A DNA stretch of 54,212 nt from an uncultured Ectothiorhodospiraceae bacterium (GCA_947258845.1 CAMYJZ010000004.1:1-54212), one strand, 5' to 3'. Counted from the stretch's first letter, positions 21,487-30,884 are shown. Notes: generated from the letters alone by a model not told the origin. Numbers and translations: made by a program.

Positions 21487-22341
21487 TCACTCGGCGGCTA
21501 TATCGACCTGCGCGGATTGCCTGACCTGCTGGAGGTGCTGTTGCAGCTGCTGGTTGGTCACCGCCATCTTCAAGCGGTCCTTGACGTCCTCGAAGGGGGG
21601 CGGGGTGCTTTCCCGGCTGTCTTCCAGCAGGATGACGTGCCAGCCAAACTGGGTCTGGACGGGATCCTTGCTGTAGGCGCCTTTTTCCATGGTGGCAACG
21701 GCCTCGGAGAACGGCGCCACCATCTGCTTGCTCGAGAACCAGCCCAGGCTGCCGCCGTTCTTGCCGGTTGGCCCGGTTGATTTCTCCCTGGCCAGTTCGG
21801 CGAAATCCCGGCCCTCGCCCAGCAGGTCGATGACCTGTTCCGCGGCCTCCTTTGTCTCGACCAGGATATGGCGGGCATTGTATTCAGTCGAGGGTACCCC
21901 GATCTGGGTGTCATACACCTGCCTGAGCTGTTCATCGCTTACCGGGTTGGTCTGCATGAAGTTTTTGATGGCTGCACCCGCCAGGACGGTGCGCTGCTGC
22001 TGATCAAGGGTGGCCACGATCTCGGGCTGGCTGTCGAGACCCTTGCTGAGGCTCTCCTGGCGCATCAGTTCCAGGTTGACGAGTTCCTCGATAATGGCAT
22101 TCCGGTCGTCCCCATCGCCGGCAGGTTGCCGGGCCTTGCGCTGGACGGTGTAAACATCGACAACCGACTGGGTGATGGCCGTGCCGTTGACCGTTGCGAC
22201 GACGGCGCCGGCCGGCGCCGCATTGCTGGCAGCGGCCTGGCCGGACGCTGCCGGGGCCGCATCACGGGGTGTCTGCAGTTGATCGCAGCCACCGAGTGCA
22301 AGCAGGGACAAGGGCAGCAGTATCTGGAGATATCTAATCAT
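21487..22341 (-). CDS. Lipoprotein peptidylprolyl isomerase (PpiC/SurA type)
   Basis: This 284-residue protein has a signal peptide ending in a lipobox (LLALGGC), a short low-complexity Ala-rich linker, a SurA-like helical region at about 50-140 and one parvulin domain at about 140-235. The parvulin domain is marked by YNARHILVETKEAAEQV, GGSLGWFSSKQMV and QTQFGWHVILLED. Such proteins help fold exported proteins, and EpsD-type members belong to exopolysaccharide export. The start at 22341 was chosen because it puts the signal peptide at the very N-terminus; an upstream codon at 22377 would bury it. It is the last gene of a yciB-yciI-bolA-ppi run, 25 bases after bolA. Confidence 0.9.
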   Translation of the reverse strand: MIRYLQILLPLSLLALGGCDQLQTPRDAAPAASGQAAASNAAPAGAVVATVNGTAITQSVVDVYTVQRKARQPAGDGDDRNAIIEELVNLELMRQESLSKGLDSQPEIVATLDQQQRTVLAGAAIKNFMQTNPVSDEQLRQVYDTQIGVPSTEYNARHILVETKEAAEQVIDLLGEGRDFAELAREKSTGPTGKNGGSLGWFSSKQMVAPFSEAVATMEKGAYSKDPVQTQFGWHVILLEDSRESTPPPFEDVKDRLKMAVTNQQLQQHLQQVRQSAQVDIAAE

Positions 22342-22366
22342 GGTTGGTAACCTTCGGGTTGGTGGA

Positions 22367-22639
22367 TCAGGATTCATCCGGCGATTTTGCCTGGATGCTG
22401 AGGGCGTGGATTTCCGTGTGCATGATATCGTCGACGGCAGCGTAGACCAGGCGATGGCGCTGGATCAGGTTCTTTCCCTCGAATGCCGCAGACATGATCT
22501 GCACGATGAAGTGGCCGCCGCCAGTGGCGGCCCCGGCATGGCCGGCGTGTTTGGCACTCTCATCGATGATTTCCAGCTGCTCCGGGTCCAGGGCCGCCTC
22601 GAGACGTGTCCGGATCATGGCGCTGCGGTCTGCGGACAT
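22367..22639 (-). CDS. bolA: BolA family protein
   Basis: This 90-residue protein has the BolA/IbaG fold wording: an N-terminal helix (IRTRLEAAL), GGGHFIVQIMSAAFEGKN in the strand region and the conserved RHRLVYAAVDDIM toward the end. BolA proteins pair with monothiol glutaredoxins in iron-sulfur trafficking and some bind DNA. The ATG overlaps the yciI stop (TGATG at 22641-22637), so the two are translationally coupled. Which BolA subfamily this is cannot be settled by eye. Confidence 0.92.
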   Translation of the reverse strand: MSADRSAMIRTRLEAALDPEQLEIIDESAKHAGHAGAATGGGHFIVQIMSAAFEGKNLIQRHRLVYAAVDDIMHTEIHALSIQAKSPDES

Positions 22640-22938
22640 CAGGGCAGTACCTGCCTGAAGGGTTTGACCGTGACCTGCTCATAGACACCGGCCGCCTGAT
22701 AGGGATCGGCATCGGCCCAGGCCCGGGCATCTTCCAGGCTGGCAAATTCCGCGACCACCAGACTGCCGCTGAAACCGGCGGGACCGGGGTCGATGCTGTC
22801 GATGGCGGGATGCGGGCCCGCCAGTACCAGCCGGCCGTCGTTTTTTAATGTTTCAAGGCGTGCCAGGTGATCGGGGCGCGCCCGCAGCCGGTCGCCGAGG
22901 CTGTCGGGCCGGTCCTGGCTGATGATGGCATAGAGCAT
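22639..22938 (-). CDS. yciI: YciI-like protein
   Basis: The 99 residues form a YciI/YCII domain (ferredoxin-like dimer). Features are [13 protein letters not shown] at the N-terminus, the His24-containing [17 protein letters not shown], and [15 protein letters not shown], which includes the conserved Asp-Pro. The biochemical role of most YciI proteins is unknown; some are lyase- or dehydrochlorinase-like. It lies between yciB and bolA, an order seen in many gammaproteobacteria, with overlap to bolA. Confidence 0.93.
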   Translation of the reverse strand: MLYAIISQDRPDSLGDRLRARPDHLARLETLKNDGRLVLAGPHPAIDSIDPGPAGFSGSLVVAEFASLEDARAWADADPYQAAGVYEQVTVKPFRQVLP

Positions 22939-22952
22939 GGAGCGGGTTCCTG

Positions 22953-23495
22953 TTACTCGTTTTCCCCCTCAGGCACCATATAACGGCTGAGGAAGAAGGC
23001 CTGGATAAAGACAAAGGCGAGGGTCAGCCCCATCATGCCGAACAGCTTGAAGTTTACCCAGGTGTCTTCGCTGAAGTTGTAGGCCACGTAGAGGTTGAGC
23101 AGGCCCATACCCATGAAGAATGCGACCCACGCCCAGTTGAGTTTTGTCCACACCGGGCCGGGGACGCTGATGGCGTGACTCATCATGCGTTCCACCAGGG
23201 TACGCTTGCCGATATAGCGGCTGCCGAGAAATACGGCACCGAACAGCCAGTTCACCACGGTGGGCTTCCACTTGATGAAGATCGGGTCCCGGAGGAACAG
23301 GGTGAGGCCTCCGAACACGATCAGAATCGCCAGCGTCACCAGGTGCATGTTCTCGAACCTGCGGTGCTTCAGCCAGTACAGGCCGGTCTGCACGAAGGCG
23401 GCGGCAATCGCCACGGCCGTGGCGACATAGATGTCGTACAGCTTGTACGTCAGGAAGAACAGGATGATCGGAAAAAGGTCGAACAGAAACTTCAT
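22953..23495 (-). CDS. yciB: Inner-membrane septation protein YciB
   Basis: This 180-residue protein is the YciB/IspZ (septation protein A) family, with about five membrane spans. It starts [14 protein letters not shown], which is nearly invariant in the family, and contains [20 protein letters not shown] and [21 protein letters not shown]. It is linked to envelope integrity and cell division in enteric bacteria. It heads the four-gene run yciB-yciI-bolA-ppi. A TATGAT hexamer about 60 bases upstream on the minus strand may be its -10 box. Confidence 0.96.
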   Translation of the reverse strand: MKFLFDLFPIILFFLTYKLYDIYVATAVAIAAAFVQTGLYWLKHRRFENMHLVTLAILIVFGGLTLFLRDPIFIKWKPTVVNWLFGAVFLGSRYIGKRTLVERMMSHAISVPGPVWTKLNWAWVAFFMGMGLLNLYVAYNFSEDTWVNFKLFGMMGLTLAFVFIQAFFLSRYMVPEGENE

Positions 23496-23617
23496 GGTTG
23501 GCTAATCGATGTCTGCCGCTGATAAAAAGAATTGAATCATAATCGTTTGGGCGTCATACCGGAACAGGCAGCGCCATTTAAATTCGTCCCGACACCCGTA
23601 TCCGGCCGGTCCCCGGC

Positions 23618-24358
23618 TCAGTGCAACGACCGGTTGAGTGTCCACTGGCGATGATATTTCTCCATGACCCTGCGTACCGGGTCCGGGTAGTCGAGTGCCT
23701 CCATCTGCTGCATGCCCTCGGTGAAGAAGCGTGCAGTGTCCTCAGGCAGATGCTGCGTCAGGACGGCAAAGGCCTCTTCCATAATGGCCGTGTTATGGCT
23801 GCGGGTCGCGACGATGGCGCGATTGAGCAGCAGTACCCGCCAGGGCCTTACCGGGTTGATCCTTTCCAGGTCCTCACGGATGACGGGCGAGACCGCGTTG
23901 CAGATCTCGCCCATGGCGGCACAGAGTGCCTCCAGTTCGCGCGGTTCGGTCAGGCGGTTGGCCAGCAGCGCGAGACCATCGACAACCGGTTCCAGGGTGT
24001 CGATCTGACCGTCGTGACGGGCAATCCACAGCGCCAGATTGGCTGCGAGGCCGGCGCTGTATTCCCTGGCGGCCGGTTCGCTCTCGAGCGCGGCCAGGTT
24101 CTGGTACAGCTTGAGGGCGTATTCACCCACCTCGGTGATGTCGCCGCTACCGGTCGAGCGCGAGGTCCGGCTATCACTCGCGGCCTGGCTGTCGGACTCG
24201 ATGCGTTCCATGACATCCAGGAGCTGCTCGAAGGCGCGGGTCAGCAGTGCCAGGTCGTCGCCCGCGGCCTCGCCGGCATCCGCAGCCGGCGTCAACTGGT
24301 CGAGTACGGCGCGGATGCCGTCACGGATTTCATCAAGGGTGGCTGTGGGTATCTGCAT
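23618..24358 (-). CDS. Conserved-looking protein of unknown function
   Basis: I do not recognise a family. The 246-residue chain is predicted soluble and largely alpha-helical. Its N-terminal 35 residues (MQIPTATLDEIRDGI) are followed by a Ser/Asp-rich stretch at about 65-80 and then repeated Leu/Ala-rich helices. It contains RPWRVLLLNRAIVATRSHN near residue 175 and ends with YHRQWTLNRSLH. No signal peptide, membrane span or metal motif is visible. The start at 24358 was chosen because upstream codons give an Arg/Cys/Ser-rich sequence unlike protein. It diverges from rnm (24481), with 122 bases between the starts. Helical-repeat scaffolding is only a guess. Confidence 0.7.
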   Translation of the reverse strand: MQIPTATLDEIRDGIRAVLDQLTPAADAGEAAGDDLALLTRAFEQLLDVMERIESDSQAASDSRTSRSTGSGDITEVGEYALKLYQNLAALESEPAAREYSAGLAANLALWIARHDGQIDTLEPVVDGLALLANRLTEPRELEALCAAMGEICNAVSPVIREDLERINPVRPWRVLLLNRAIVATRSHNTAIMEEAFAVLTQHLPEDTARFFTEGMQQMEALDYPDPVRRVMEKYHRQWTLNRSLH

Positions 24359-24480
24359 GGGGCCTGCACGGTTTGAGCTGCGTATGGTACCGGTTTGGGC
24401 AGGTCCGCGCGATACCACAACCCTGCTGCATGTGCGTGTATAGACGGCAGTGCCAGCGCTGGTCCTGTAGAATATCGGGC

Positions 24481-25326
24481 ATGGCCCTGCACTACGATCT
24501 CCATAGCCACTCGACGGCATCGGACGGCACGCTGTCGCCTGCCGGGCTGGTGCAGGCCGCGCACACGGCCGGCGTGAACGTGCTGGCGCTGACCGACCAT
24601 GACACCACTGACGGTATCGCCGAGGCCGGCGCGCTGGCCGGGCGCCTCGGTCTGCAGCTGGTAGCGGGAGTCGAGATCTCGGTCAGCTGGCAGTCACTAA
24701 CCGTGCATATCCTCGGCCTCAACATCGATCGGGATTGCGGCGCCTTGCAGGAGGGTCTGCTCGGCCTGCGCGCATTCCGTGACTGGCGGGCCGAGGAGAT
24801 TGCCCGGCGGCTGGAAAAGTCCGGTATCGGGGGTGCCTACGCCGGTGCCTGTGCACTGACGCAGGGACGCATCGTCAGCCGCACCCACTTTGCCCACTAT
24901 CTGGTCGGCGCCGGGCACGCCGCCTCGGTGCGCGAGGTATTCAAACGTTTCCTGGTTCACGGCAAACCCGGTTACGTGGCCGGGCAATGGGCCAGTCTGG
25001 AGGATGCGCTCGACTGGATCCGTCGCGCAGGGGGCCTGGCGGTGATCGCACACCCGGCGCGTTACCGGCTGACGGCCACCAAACTGCGTCGCCTGATGGG
25101 CGAGTTCCGGGAGCTGGGCGGCGCCGGTATCGAGGTGGTGTCGGGCAGCCACAGCCACGACAATATCAACACCATGGCCATGTACGCACGTCGCGAGGGC
25201 CTGCTGGCCTCGCGCGGGTCGGACTACCACGGTCCCGAGAATCCCTGGGTCCGGCTCGGGGAACTGGCGGAGCTGCCGGCCGGCTGCCGCCCCATCTGGG
25301 AGAGCGAGGCCTGGCCGCTGCATTAA
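24481..25326 (+). CDS. rnm: PHP-domain 5'-3' nuclease (RNase AM)
   Basis: This 281-residue protein is a PHP-domain phosphoesterase. Metal ligands are visible in YDLHSHSTASDG, LTDHDTTDG, VIAHPARY and RGSDYHG, and the substrate-recognition stretch HGKPGYV is present. It matches E. coli YciV, which trims 5' ends of rRNAs and hydrolyses 3',5'-nucleotide bisphosphates. The start at 24481 gives MALHYDLHSHST, standard for the family; a longer upstream frame is not supported. Its neighbour yciO follows after a repeat element; yciV-yciO adjacency is also found in E. coli. Confidence 0.93.
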   Translation: MALHYDLHSHSTASDGTLSPAGLVQAAHTAGVNVLALTDHDTTDGIAEAGALAGRLGLQLVAGVEISVSWQSLTVHILGLNIDRDCGALQEGLLGLRAFRDWRAEEIARRLEKSGIGGAYAGACALTQGRIVSRTHFAHYLVGAGHAASVREVFKRFLVHGKPGYVAGQWASLEDALDWIRRAGGLAVIAHPARYRLTATKLRRLMGEFRELGGAGIEVVSGSHSHDNINTMAMYARREGLLASRGSDYHGPENPWVRLGELAELPAGCRPIWESEAWPLH

Positions 25327-25342
25327 TTCTATAAAACAGTTA

Positions 25343-25657
25343 TTCACCGCGGAGACGCGGAGAACGCAGAGAAAAACCTTCACCGCAAAGACGCAATGGA
25401 CGCAAAGAATACTGATTGTTACAACCTCAATCCGGTGAATGACAAACCTGCAGTCGTTCATTATGTATCGCGTCATTGCGAGTGCAGTGAAACAATCTTC
25501 TGACTAATTTTATTGGTTTAATTCCATTCCCTGAATTAACATGAGTGTTGGTTTCCAGATGCTGGTCCAGGGTTGTTTCAATTGATGGTTTACTTTGCGT
25601 CCTTTGCGTCTTTGCGGTGAATGTTTTTCTCTGCGGCCTCCGTGTCTCTGCGGTAAA
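25343..25657. repeat. Palindromic repeat element, copy 2 (MITE-like)
   Basis: It has the same plan as the copy at 8024-8278: outer TTCACCGCGGAGACGCGGAG then inner TTCACCGCAAAGACGCAATG on the left, and the mirror order on the right, ending GCGGTAAA at 25657. About 170 bp of AT-rich sequence separates the arms, including one CGTCATTGCGAG half-site of another repeat family at 25471-25482. It fills the 390-bp gap between rnm and yciO; nothing else was seen there. Confidence 0.88.
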
Positions 25658-25716
25658 TTACAGGAACCAAACTAACCAGCAGGACTTGGAGGCGGAACGC
25701 TTCCTGTTTATCCACC

Positions 25717-26343
25717 ATGAGCCAGTTCTTCCAGATCCATCCGGTCAATCCGCAGCTGCGGCTGATCCACCAGGCGGTGGAGATCGCGCGCAACGACGGC
25801 CTCATCGTCTATCCGACGGACTCCAGCTATGCGCTCGGCTGTCACGTGGGCGACAAGCGCGGCATGGAACGCATCCGCCGCATCCGCGCACTGGGCAGCC
25901 GGCATAATTTCACCCTGGTCTGCCGCGACCTTTCGGAGATAGCCACCTACGCCCGCGTGAATAACAGTGCCTACCGCCTGTTGAAGTCGCTGACGCCCGG
26001 GCCCTATACCTTTGTCCTGCAGGCCACCCACGAGGTGCCGCGGCGCCTGCAGAACCCGAAACGCAAGACCATCGGCATCCGCGTTCCCGATCATCCCGTC
26101 GTGCAGGCCCTGCTCGAGGAGCTGGGCGAGCCACTGATGAGTTCGACGCTGATCCTGCCCGGCAGGGAGCTGCCGGAGACCGATGCCCATGACATGCGTG
26201 AACGCCTGGAGCGCGATGTCGACCTGGTGATCGATGGCGGTCACTGCGGCCTGGAACCGACCACCGTCATCGATATGACCGGTGACGTGCCGCGGATTAC
26301 GCGCCAGGGCTGCGGCGTGGTGGAGGGCCTGGAGGAAGGATGA
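25717..26343 (+). CDS. yciO: YciO, threonylcarbamoyladenylate synthase family
   Basis: This 208-residue protein has the Sua5/YrdC fold. Typical parts are GLIVYPTDSSYALGCHVGDK, the nucleotide-binding KSLTPGPYTFVL, KRKTIGIRVPDHP, and STTLIL-like SSTLILPG. YciO is the paralogue of TsaC; in E. coli it is not the main source of threonylcarbamoyl-AMP and its true role is uncertain. The ATG lies 59 bases after the right end of the repeat element, so its promoter may be within or beside that element. An M50 protease gene follows 30 bases later. Confidence 0.94.
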   Translation: MSQFFQIHPVNPQLRLIHQAVEIARNDGLIVYPTDSSYALGCHVGDKRGMERIRRIRALGSRHNFTLVCRDLSEIATYARVNNSAYRLLKSLTPGPYTFVLQATHEVPRRLQNPKRKTIGIRVPDHPVVQALLEELGEPLMSSTLILPGRELPETDAHDMRERLERDVDLVIDGGHCGLEPTTVIDMTGDVPRITRQGCGVVEGLEEG

Positions 26344-26373
26344 AATCACCGGCCATAAGGTTATAATCCGCCG

Positions 26374-27063
26374 ATGTTAGAGGTCAGCCTCGTTCAAAAA
26401 ATCGTCGCCTGGGTACTGCCCGTCCTGTTTGCTATCACTGTCCATGAAGTCGCACATGGCTGGATCGCCGCCCGGCTGGGCGACAAGACCGCCCTCATGC
26501 TGGGGCGGCTCACTCTGAACCCGGTGAAACACGTGGACCCCGTTGGCACCATCCTGGTCCCCGGCCTGCTGATGCTGATGCAGACCGGCTTTCTGTTCGG
26601 CTGGGCCAAGCCGGTACCGGTGACCTGGCAGAACCTGAAACACCCGAAACGTGACATGGCCCTGGTGGCGGTTGCCGGTCCGGGCGCCAATCTGCTGATG
26701 GCACTGGGCTGGGCGCTGGTGATCCGCCTGGGCACGACGCTGGGTGACCCGGGACAGGCGCTGATCTTCATGGGCACCGCGGGTATCTTCATCAATACCA
26801 TCCTGATGGTGCTGAATCTGTTGCCGCTGCCGCCGCTGGACGGTGGCCGGGTCATGACCGGGTTACTGCCGGGGCCGCTGGCCTGGAAATTCAGCCGTAT
26901 CGAGCCCTATGGCTTCATGATCCTGCTTGCCCTGCTGGTGACCGGGGTGCTCGGCAAGATCATGTGGCCGGCGATCAGCCTGGTCATGGGCGCACTGGGG
27001 CTGCTGTCCGGCCTGCCGGCCGGGGAATTCATGCAGATCCTGTTTGCGTTACTGGGGATATAG
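26374..27063 (+). CDS. Site-2 protease family (M50) membrane metalloprotease
   Basis: This 229-residue integral membrane protein has the zinc motif HEVAHG near residue 24 and the third ligand in LPLPPLDGGRV near residue 155, with five or six hydrophobic segments. This is the small, minimal M50B type without a PDZ domain. Members cleave membrane-spanning substrates, but the substrate here is unknown. The gene sits between yciO and trpS, a placement common in proteobacteria, with a stop only nine bases before the trpS start. Confidence 0.93.
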   Translation: MLEVSLVQKIVAWVLPVLFAITVHEVAHGWIAARLGDKTALMLGRLTLNPVKHVDPVGTILVPGLLMLMQTGFLFGWAKPVPVTWQNLKHPKRDMALVAVAGPGANLLMALGWALVIRLGTTLGDPGQALIFMGTAGIFINTILMVLNLLPLPPLDGGRVMTGLLPGPLAWKFSRIEPYGFMILLALLVTGVLGKIMWPAISLVMGALGLLSGLPAGEFMQILFALLGI

Positions 27064-27072
27064 GAGAACAAC

Positions 27073-28287
27073 TTGAGCAGTCTGGGTAACAACAGCCGGG
27101 TCCTGTCCGGCATGCGTCCCACCGGACGCCTGCACCTCGGGCATTACCACGGGGTACTGAAAAACTGGATCAGGTTGCAGCACGAGTTTGACTGCTTCTT
27201 TTTCGTGGCCGACTGGCATGCACTGACCACGCATTACGAGGAGTCCCACATCATCGCCGACAGCGTCTGGGACATGGTCATCGACTGGCTGGCGGCCGGC
27301 GTCAATCCGGGCGCGGCCAAGTTGTTCATCCAGTCGCATGTCCCCGAACACGCCGAACTGCACCTGCTGCTTTCCATGGTCACGCCGCTGGGCTGGCTGG
27401 AGCGGGTGCCCAGTTACAAGGACCAGCAGGAGAAGCTGCGCGAACGCGACCTGGCGACCTACGGTTTCCTGGGCTACCCCCTGTTGCAGAGCGCCGACAT
27501 CCTCATCTACGGGGCCGACAAGGTCCCGGTCGGGGAAGACCAGGTGGCGCATGTCGAACTGACCCGCGAGGTCGCGCGCCGCTTCAATCACCTCTACGGA
27601 CGCGAACCGGGTTTCGAGGAGGCCGCCGAGGCCGCGATCAGAAAGATGGGCAAGAAGAACGCGCGCCTCTACAAGGACCTGCGCAGGCGCTACCAGGAAC
27701 AGGGCGATCACGAGGCCGTGGGGGTGGCGCATGCACTGATGCAGGAGCAGCAGAACCTGGCCATCAGTGACCGTGAACGTCTGCTGGGCTACCTGGAAGG
27801 CGGCGGGCGCATTATCCTGACCGAGCCCGAGGCCCTGCTGACACCCGCCTCGAAGATGCCCGGCCTGGACGGTCAGAAGATGTCCAAGTCCTACGACAAC
27901 ACCATCACCCTGCGCGAGGATCCGCAGGAAGTCACCCGGAAGCTGCGCACCATGCCGACCGACCCGGCGCGCGTCAGGCGCACCGACCCCGGCAATCCCG
28001 ACGTCTGCCCGGTATGGCAGCTGCACGAGGTGTACTCGGATGACGAGGTCAAGGTCTGGGTGCGGGAAGGCTGCAGCACGGCGGGTATCGGTTGCCTGGA
28101 ATGCAAGCAGCCGATCATCGACGGCGTGCTGGCCGAACTGGGTCCGATTCAGGAACGCGCGCAGGAATTCGAGACTGACCCGGGGCGGGTGCGGGCCATC
28201 GTCAACGAAGGCTCCGAGGCGGCGCGCGACATGGCACGCAAGACCCTGGAAGAGGTTCGCCAGGTCATGGGTCTGGAGTACGACTGA
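27073..28287 (+). CDS. trpS: Tryptophanyl-tRNA synthetase
   Basis: TrpS charges tRNA(Trp). The class I signatures are PTGRLHLGHYHG (HIGH type, about 16-27) and KMSKS in DGQKMSKSYDN. At 404 residues it is about 70 longer than E. coli TrpS. The extra part, at about 180-255 just before KMSKS (from EAAEAAIRKMGKK to LTEPEAL), is typical of a second bacterial TrpS group. The start is TTG at 27073, supported by AGGAGA six bases ahead. scpA begins 109 bases downstream, after a TAGAAT-type hexamer that may be a promoter element. Confidence 0.96.
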   Translation: MSSLGNNSRVLSGMRPTGRLHLGHYHGVLKNWIRLQHEFDCFFFVADWHALTTHYEESHIIADSVWDMVIDWLAAGVNPGAAKLFIQSHVPEHAELHLLLSMVTPLGWLERVPSYKDQQEKLRERDLATYGFLGYPLLQSADILIYGADKVPVGEDQVAHVELTREVARRFNHLYGREPGFEEAAEAAIRKMGKKNARLYKDLRRRYQEQGDHEAVGVAHALMQEQQNLAISDRERLLGYLEGGGRIILTEPEALLTPASKMPGLDGQKMSKSYDNTITLREDPQEVTRKLRTMPTDPARVRRTDPGNPDVCPVWQLHEVYSDDEVKVWVREGCSTAGIGCLECKQPIIDGVLAELGPIQERAQEFETDPGRVRAIVNEGSEAARDMARKTLEEVRQVMGLEYD

Positions 28288-28396
28288 ACTACAGGCCTGA
28301 AAAAAGAGGTATTTTCGCCGGGAATGGGGTAGAATCCTGCGGACGGCGGAAGTCGTCGCTCGGTCATGCTAATGGCTGTTCCGACCAGGGTAATAC

Positions 28397-29275
28397 ATGA
28401 GCGAAAATCAAGACTGCGAAGTGCCAGCCGGGATCCCGAAGCAGGAAGAACTCCCCCTCGCCGTTGTTCAGGGCAAGCCCCTGGAAGCATTACCCACCGA
28501 TCTATACATTCCCCCGGACGCGCTGGAGGTGTTTCTCGAGGCCTTCGAGGGCCCGCTGGACCTGCTGCTCTACCTGATCCGTAAAGAGAACCTCGATATA
28601 GTCGATATCCCCATTGCCGAGATAACACGGCAATACACTGATTATATTGAACTTATGCAGAACATGCGGCTGGAACTGGCGGGCGAGTATCTGGTCATGT
28701 CCGCCATGCTGGCAGAGATCAAGTCACGCATGTTGCTGCCGCGACCCGCGGCCAGTGAAGAGGACGAGGACGATCCGCGTGCCGAGCTGGTGCGTCGCCT
28801 GCAGGAGTACGAACGATTCAAGCAGGCCGCCGAGGACATCGAAGAGCTGCCACGCCTCGGGCGCGATGTGTTCCAGGCGCAGGCCGACGGCGCCGGGCAG
28901 CGCGTGGTCCGGTTGCCCCCCGAGGTCGACCTGCAGGACCTGATCGGCGCCTTCCAGGAGGTCATGCAGCGTGCCTCCATGTATGAGCACCACCATGTGC
29001 AGATGGAATCGCTGTCGGTGCGTGAGCGCATGTCCAGTGTGCTTACCCGCCTGCAGGCCGGTGAGTTCACCCGCTTCGTGGACCTGTTCACGCTGGAAGA
29101 GGGCCGCATGGGGGTGGTGGTGACCTTCCTGGCGGTGCTGGAGCTGGCCAAGGAATCGCTGCTCGAAATCAGCCAGACCGATTCGTTCTCACCGATTCAT
29201 GTGAAGGCGGCCGGCAGCCCCGAAGCGATCCCCGAAACAATCCCGGAAGCAATCAGCGAACAGGCGACAGCATGA
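28397..29275 (+). CDS. scpA: Segregation and condensation protein A
   Basis: ScpA is the kleisin that bridges SMC heads. The 292-residue protein has an N-terminal 45-residue leader, then FEGPLDLLLYLIRKENLDI, the canonical kleisin start that binds the SMC neck. The central SRMLLPRP and acidic EEDEDDP linker follow, and the C-terminal winged helix runs from about 225 (VVVTFLAVLELAKESLL). The end is a low-complexity Pro/Glu/Ala tail. It overlaps scpB by four bases (ATGA at 29272-29275). SMC itself is encoded at 10989-14501. Confidence 0.96.
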   Translation: MSENQDCEVPAGIPKQEELPLAVVQGKPLEALPTDLYIPPDALEVFLEAFEGPLDLLLYLIRKENLDIVDIPIAEITRQYTDYIELMQNMRLELAGEYLVMSAMLAEIKSRMLLPRPAASEEDEDDPRAELVRRLQEYERFKQAAEDIEELPRLGRDVFQAQADGAGQRVVRLPPEVDLQDLIGAFQEVMQRASMYEHHHVQMESLSVRERMSSVLTRLQAGEFTRFVDLFTLEEGRMGVVVTFLAVLELAKESLLEISQTDSFSPIHVKAAGSPEAIPETIPEAISEQATA

Positions 29276-30009
29276 CAGATACGGTTGATACAGAAGACAC
29301 CGCCGAGACGACAGACACCGCGGCTGTCGATATCGGGCCCCTGAAGCACATCCTGGAAGCCGTCCTGCTGGCAGCCGGTCGCCCGCTGAGCCTTGATCAG
29401 TTGCAGGCGGTATTCAGCAAAGAGGAACGGCCTGCGCGCGCCGACATGCGCAAGGCGCTGGCCGCGCTGGAAGAGGATTTTGTCGACCGCGGCGTCGAAC
29501 TGGTCCAGGTCGCCAGTGGCTACCGGATCCAGGTCAGGCAGGAGATGCAGCTCTGGGTATCACGCCTGTGGGAGGAGCGGCCCACCCGGTATTCGCGTGC
29601 CCTGCTCGAGACGCTCTCCCTGATTGCCTACCGCCAGCCCATTACGCGTGGCGAGATCGAGGAGGTGCGCGGCGTCACTGTCAGCAGCTCCATCATGAAG
29701 ACCCTGCTGGAACGCGAGTGGGTGCGTATTGTCGGTCACCGCGACGTTCCCGGTCATCCCGCCATGTACGGCACCACCCGGCAGTTTCTCGACTACTTTG
29801 GTCTGAAAGGTCTGGACGAATTGCCGAGCCTGGCCGAGTTGCGTGACCTGAGCACGATCGGTGCCGAGCTGGAGTTCGATCTGATGGATGCTGTTCCGGA
29901 GATGCAGATGGAGTCTGCCAATGACGAGGTGGATCTGCCAGCGATTGAAGCTGAGGCCGATCAGCCGGCCACCGGTCCAGAAGAAGACTCCTCGGCCGTC
30001 CTGCACTAG
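29272..30009 (+). CDS. scpB: Segregation and condensation protein B
   Basis: ScpB is the kite subunit of SMC-ScpAB. The 245-residue protein has two winged helices: the first around HILEAVLLAAGRPLSLDQL, the second around ALLETLSLIAYRQPITRGEIEE (about 115-140) and GVTVSSSIMKTLLER. The C-terminus beyond 200 is acidic and disordered, and the first 20 residues are Asp/Thr-rich. It is coupled to scpA and followed by rluB after 23 bases, a conserved order in proteobacteria. Confidence 0.96.
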   Translation: MTDTVDTEDTAETTDTAAVDIGPLKHILEAVLLAAGRPLSLDQLQAVFSKEERPARADMRKALAALEEDFVDRGVELVQVASGYRIQVRQEMQLWVSRLWEERPTRYSRALLETLSLIAYRQPITRGEIEEVRGVTVSSSIMKTLLEREWVRIVGHRDVPGHPAMYGTTRQFLDYFGLKGLDELPSLAELRDLSTIGAELEFDLMDAVPEMQMESANDEVDLPAIEAEADQPATGPEEDSSAVLH

Positions 30010-30032
30010 CTGGTTCTGCCCGCCACCGGGCC

Positions 30033-30884
30033 ATGGCAGAGCGTCTGCAAAAAGTCCTGGCACGCGCCGGTTACGGTTCCCGCCGCCAGATCGAGTCCTG
30101 GATAAGCGCCGGCAGGATCAGCGTCAATGGCAAGCCCGCCGAACTCGGCCTCACGGTCAGCCCTGCAGATGAAATCCGCATCGATGACAAGCCGGTCTCG
30201 GTCGCCACTTCCCTTGCCAGGGTCATCCCGCGCACCCTGATCTACCACAAACCCGTTGGCGAGCTGACCACGCGCGCGGACCCGGAGGGACGCCCCACGG
30301 TGTTCGATAATCTGCCACGCCTGAAGACCGCGCGCTGGATTGCTGTCGGTCGGCTGGATATGAACACCGCGGGATTGCTGCTGTTCACCACCGACGGTGA
30401 ACTGGCCAATCGCCTGATGCATCCCTCATCGGAAGTCGAGCGTGAATACGCCGTGCGGGTGCTGGGCAAGGTGGATGCAACAATCCTGGAACACTTGCTC
30501 AAGGGAGTTGACCTGGACGACGGCAGGGCGGCGTTTACATCCATTCGCGATGCCGGCGGAAGCGGTGCGAACCACTGGTACCATGTGATCCTGAAGGAAG
30601 GTCGTAACCGCGAGGTACGGCGCCTGTGGGAATCGCAGGGGGTGCAGGTCAGCCGCCTGATCCGGGTGCGTTTCGGCCCCATCGAACTGCCGCGCGCGCT
30701 GCGCGCGGGCCGCCACCGGGCGTTGACTCGCCAGGAGGTCGTGGCACTTTACCGGGCAGCCGGTCTCACGCCGCCGCCTGCAGCCACCCGGCGAACACCG
30801 GTCCGGCACCACGGGCGTACCGGTAAGGCAGGCAAGGGCACCGCAACACAGCGATCGCGGGGCCGCCCGTCGCACAGGCGTTGA
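30033..30884 (+). CDS. rluB: 23S rRNA pseudouridine synthase RluB type
   Basis: RluB makes pseudouridine 2605 of 23S rRNA in E. coli. The 283-residue protein has an N-terminal S4 domain (LQKVLARAGYGSRRQIE), the catalytic GRLDMNTAGLLLFT with its Asp at about 109, and REYAVRVLG and GRNREVRRLWES of the RsuA family. The C-terminal 40 residues are basic and disordered, common in RluB proteins. It follows scpB, as in many proteobacteria. RluE/RluF type is less likely given this context and the tail. Confidence 0.93.
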   Translation: MAERLQKVLARAGYGSRRQIESWISAGRISVNGKPAELGLTVSPADEIRIDDKPVSVATSLARVIPRTLIYHKPVGELTTRADPEGRPTVFDNLPRLKTARWIAVGRLDMNTAGLLLFTTDGELANRLMHPSSEVEREYAVRVLGKVDATILEHLLKGVDLDDGRAAFTSIRDAGGSGANHWYHVILKEGRNREVRRLWESQGVQVSRLIRVRFGPIELPRALRAGRHRALTRQEVVALYRAAGLTPPPAATRRTPVRHHGRTGKAGKGTATQRSRGRPSHRR

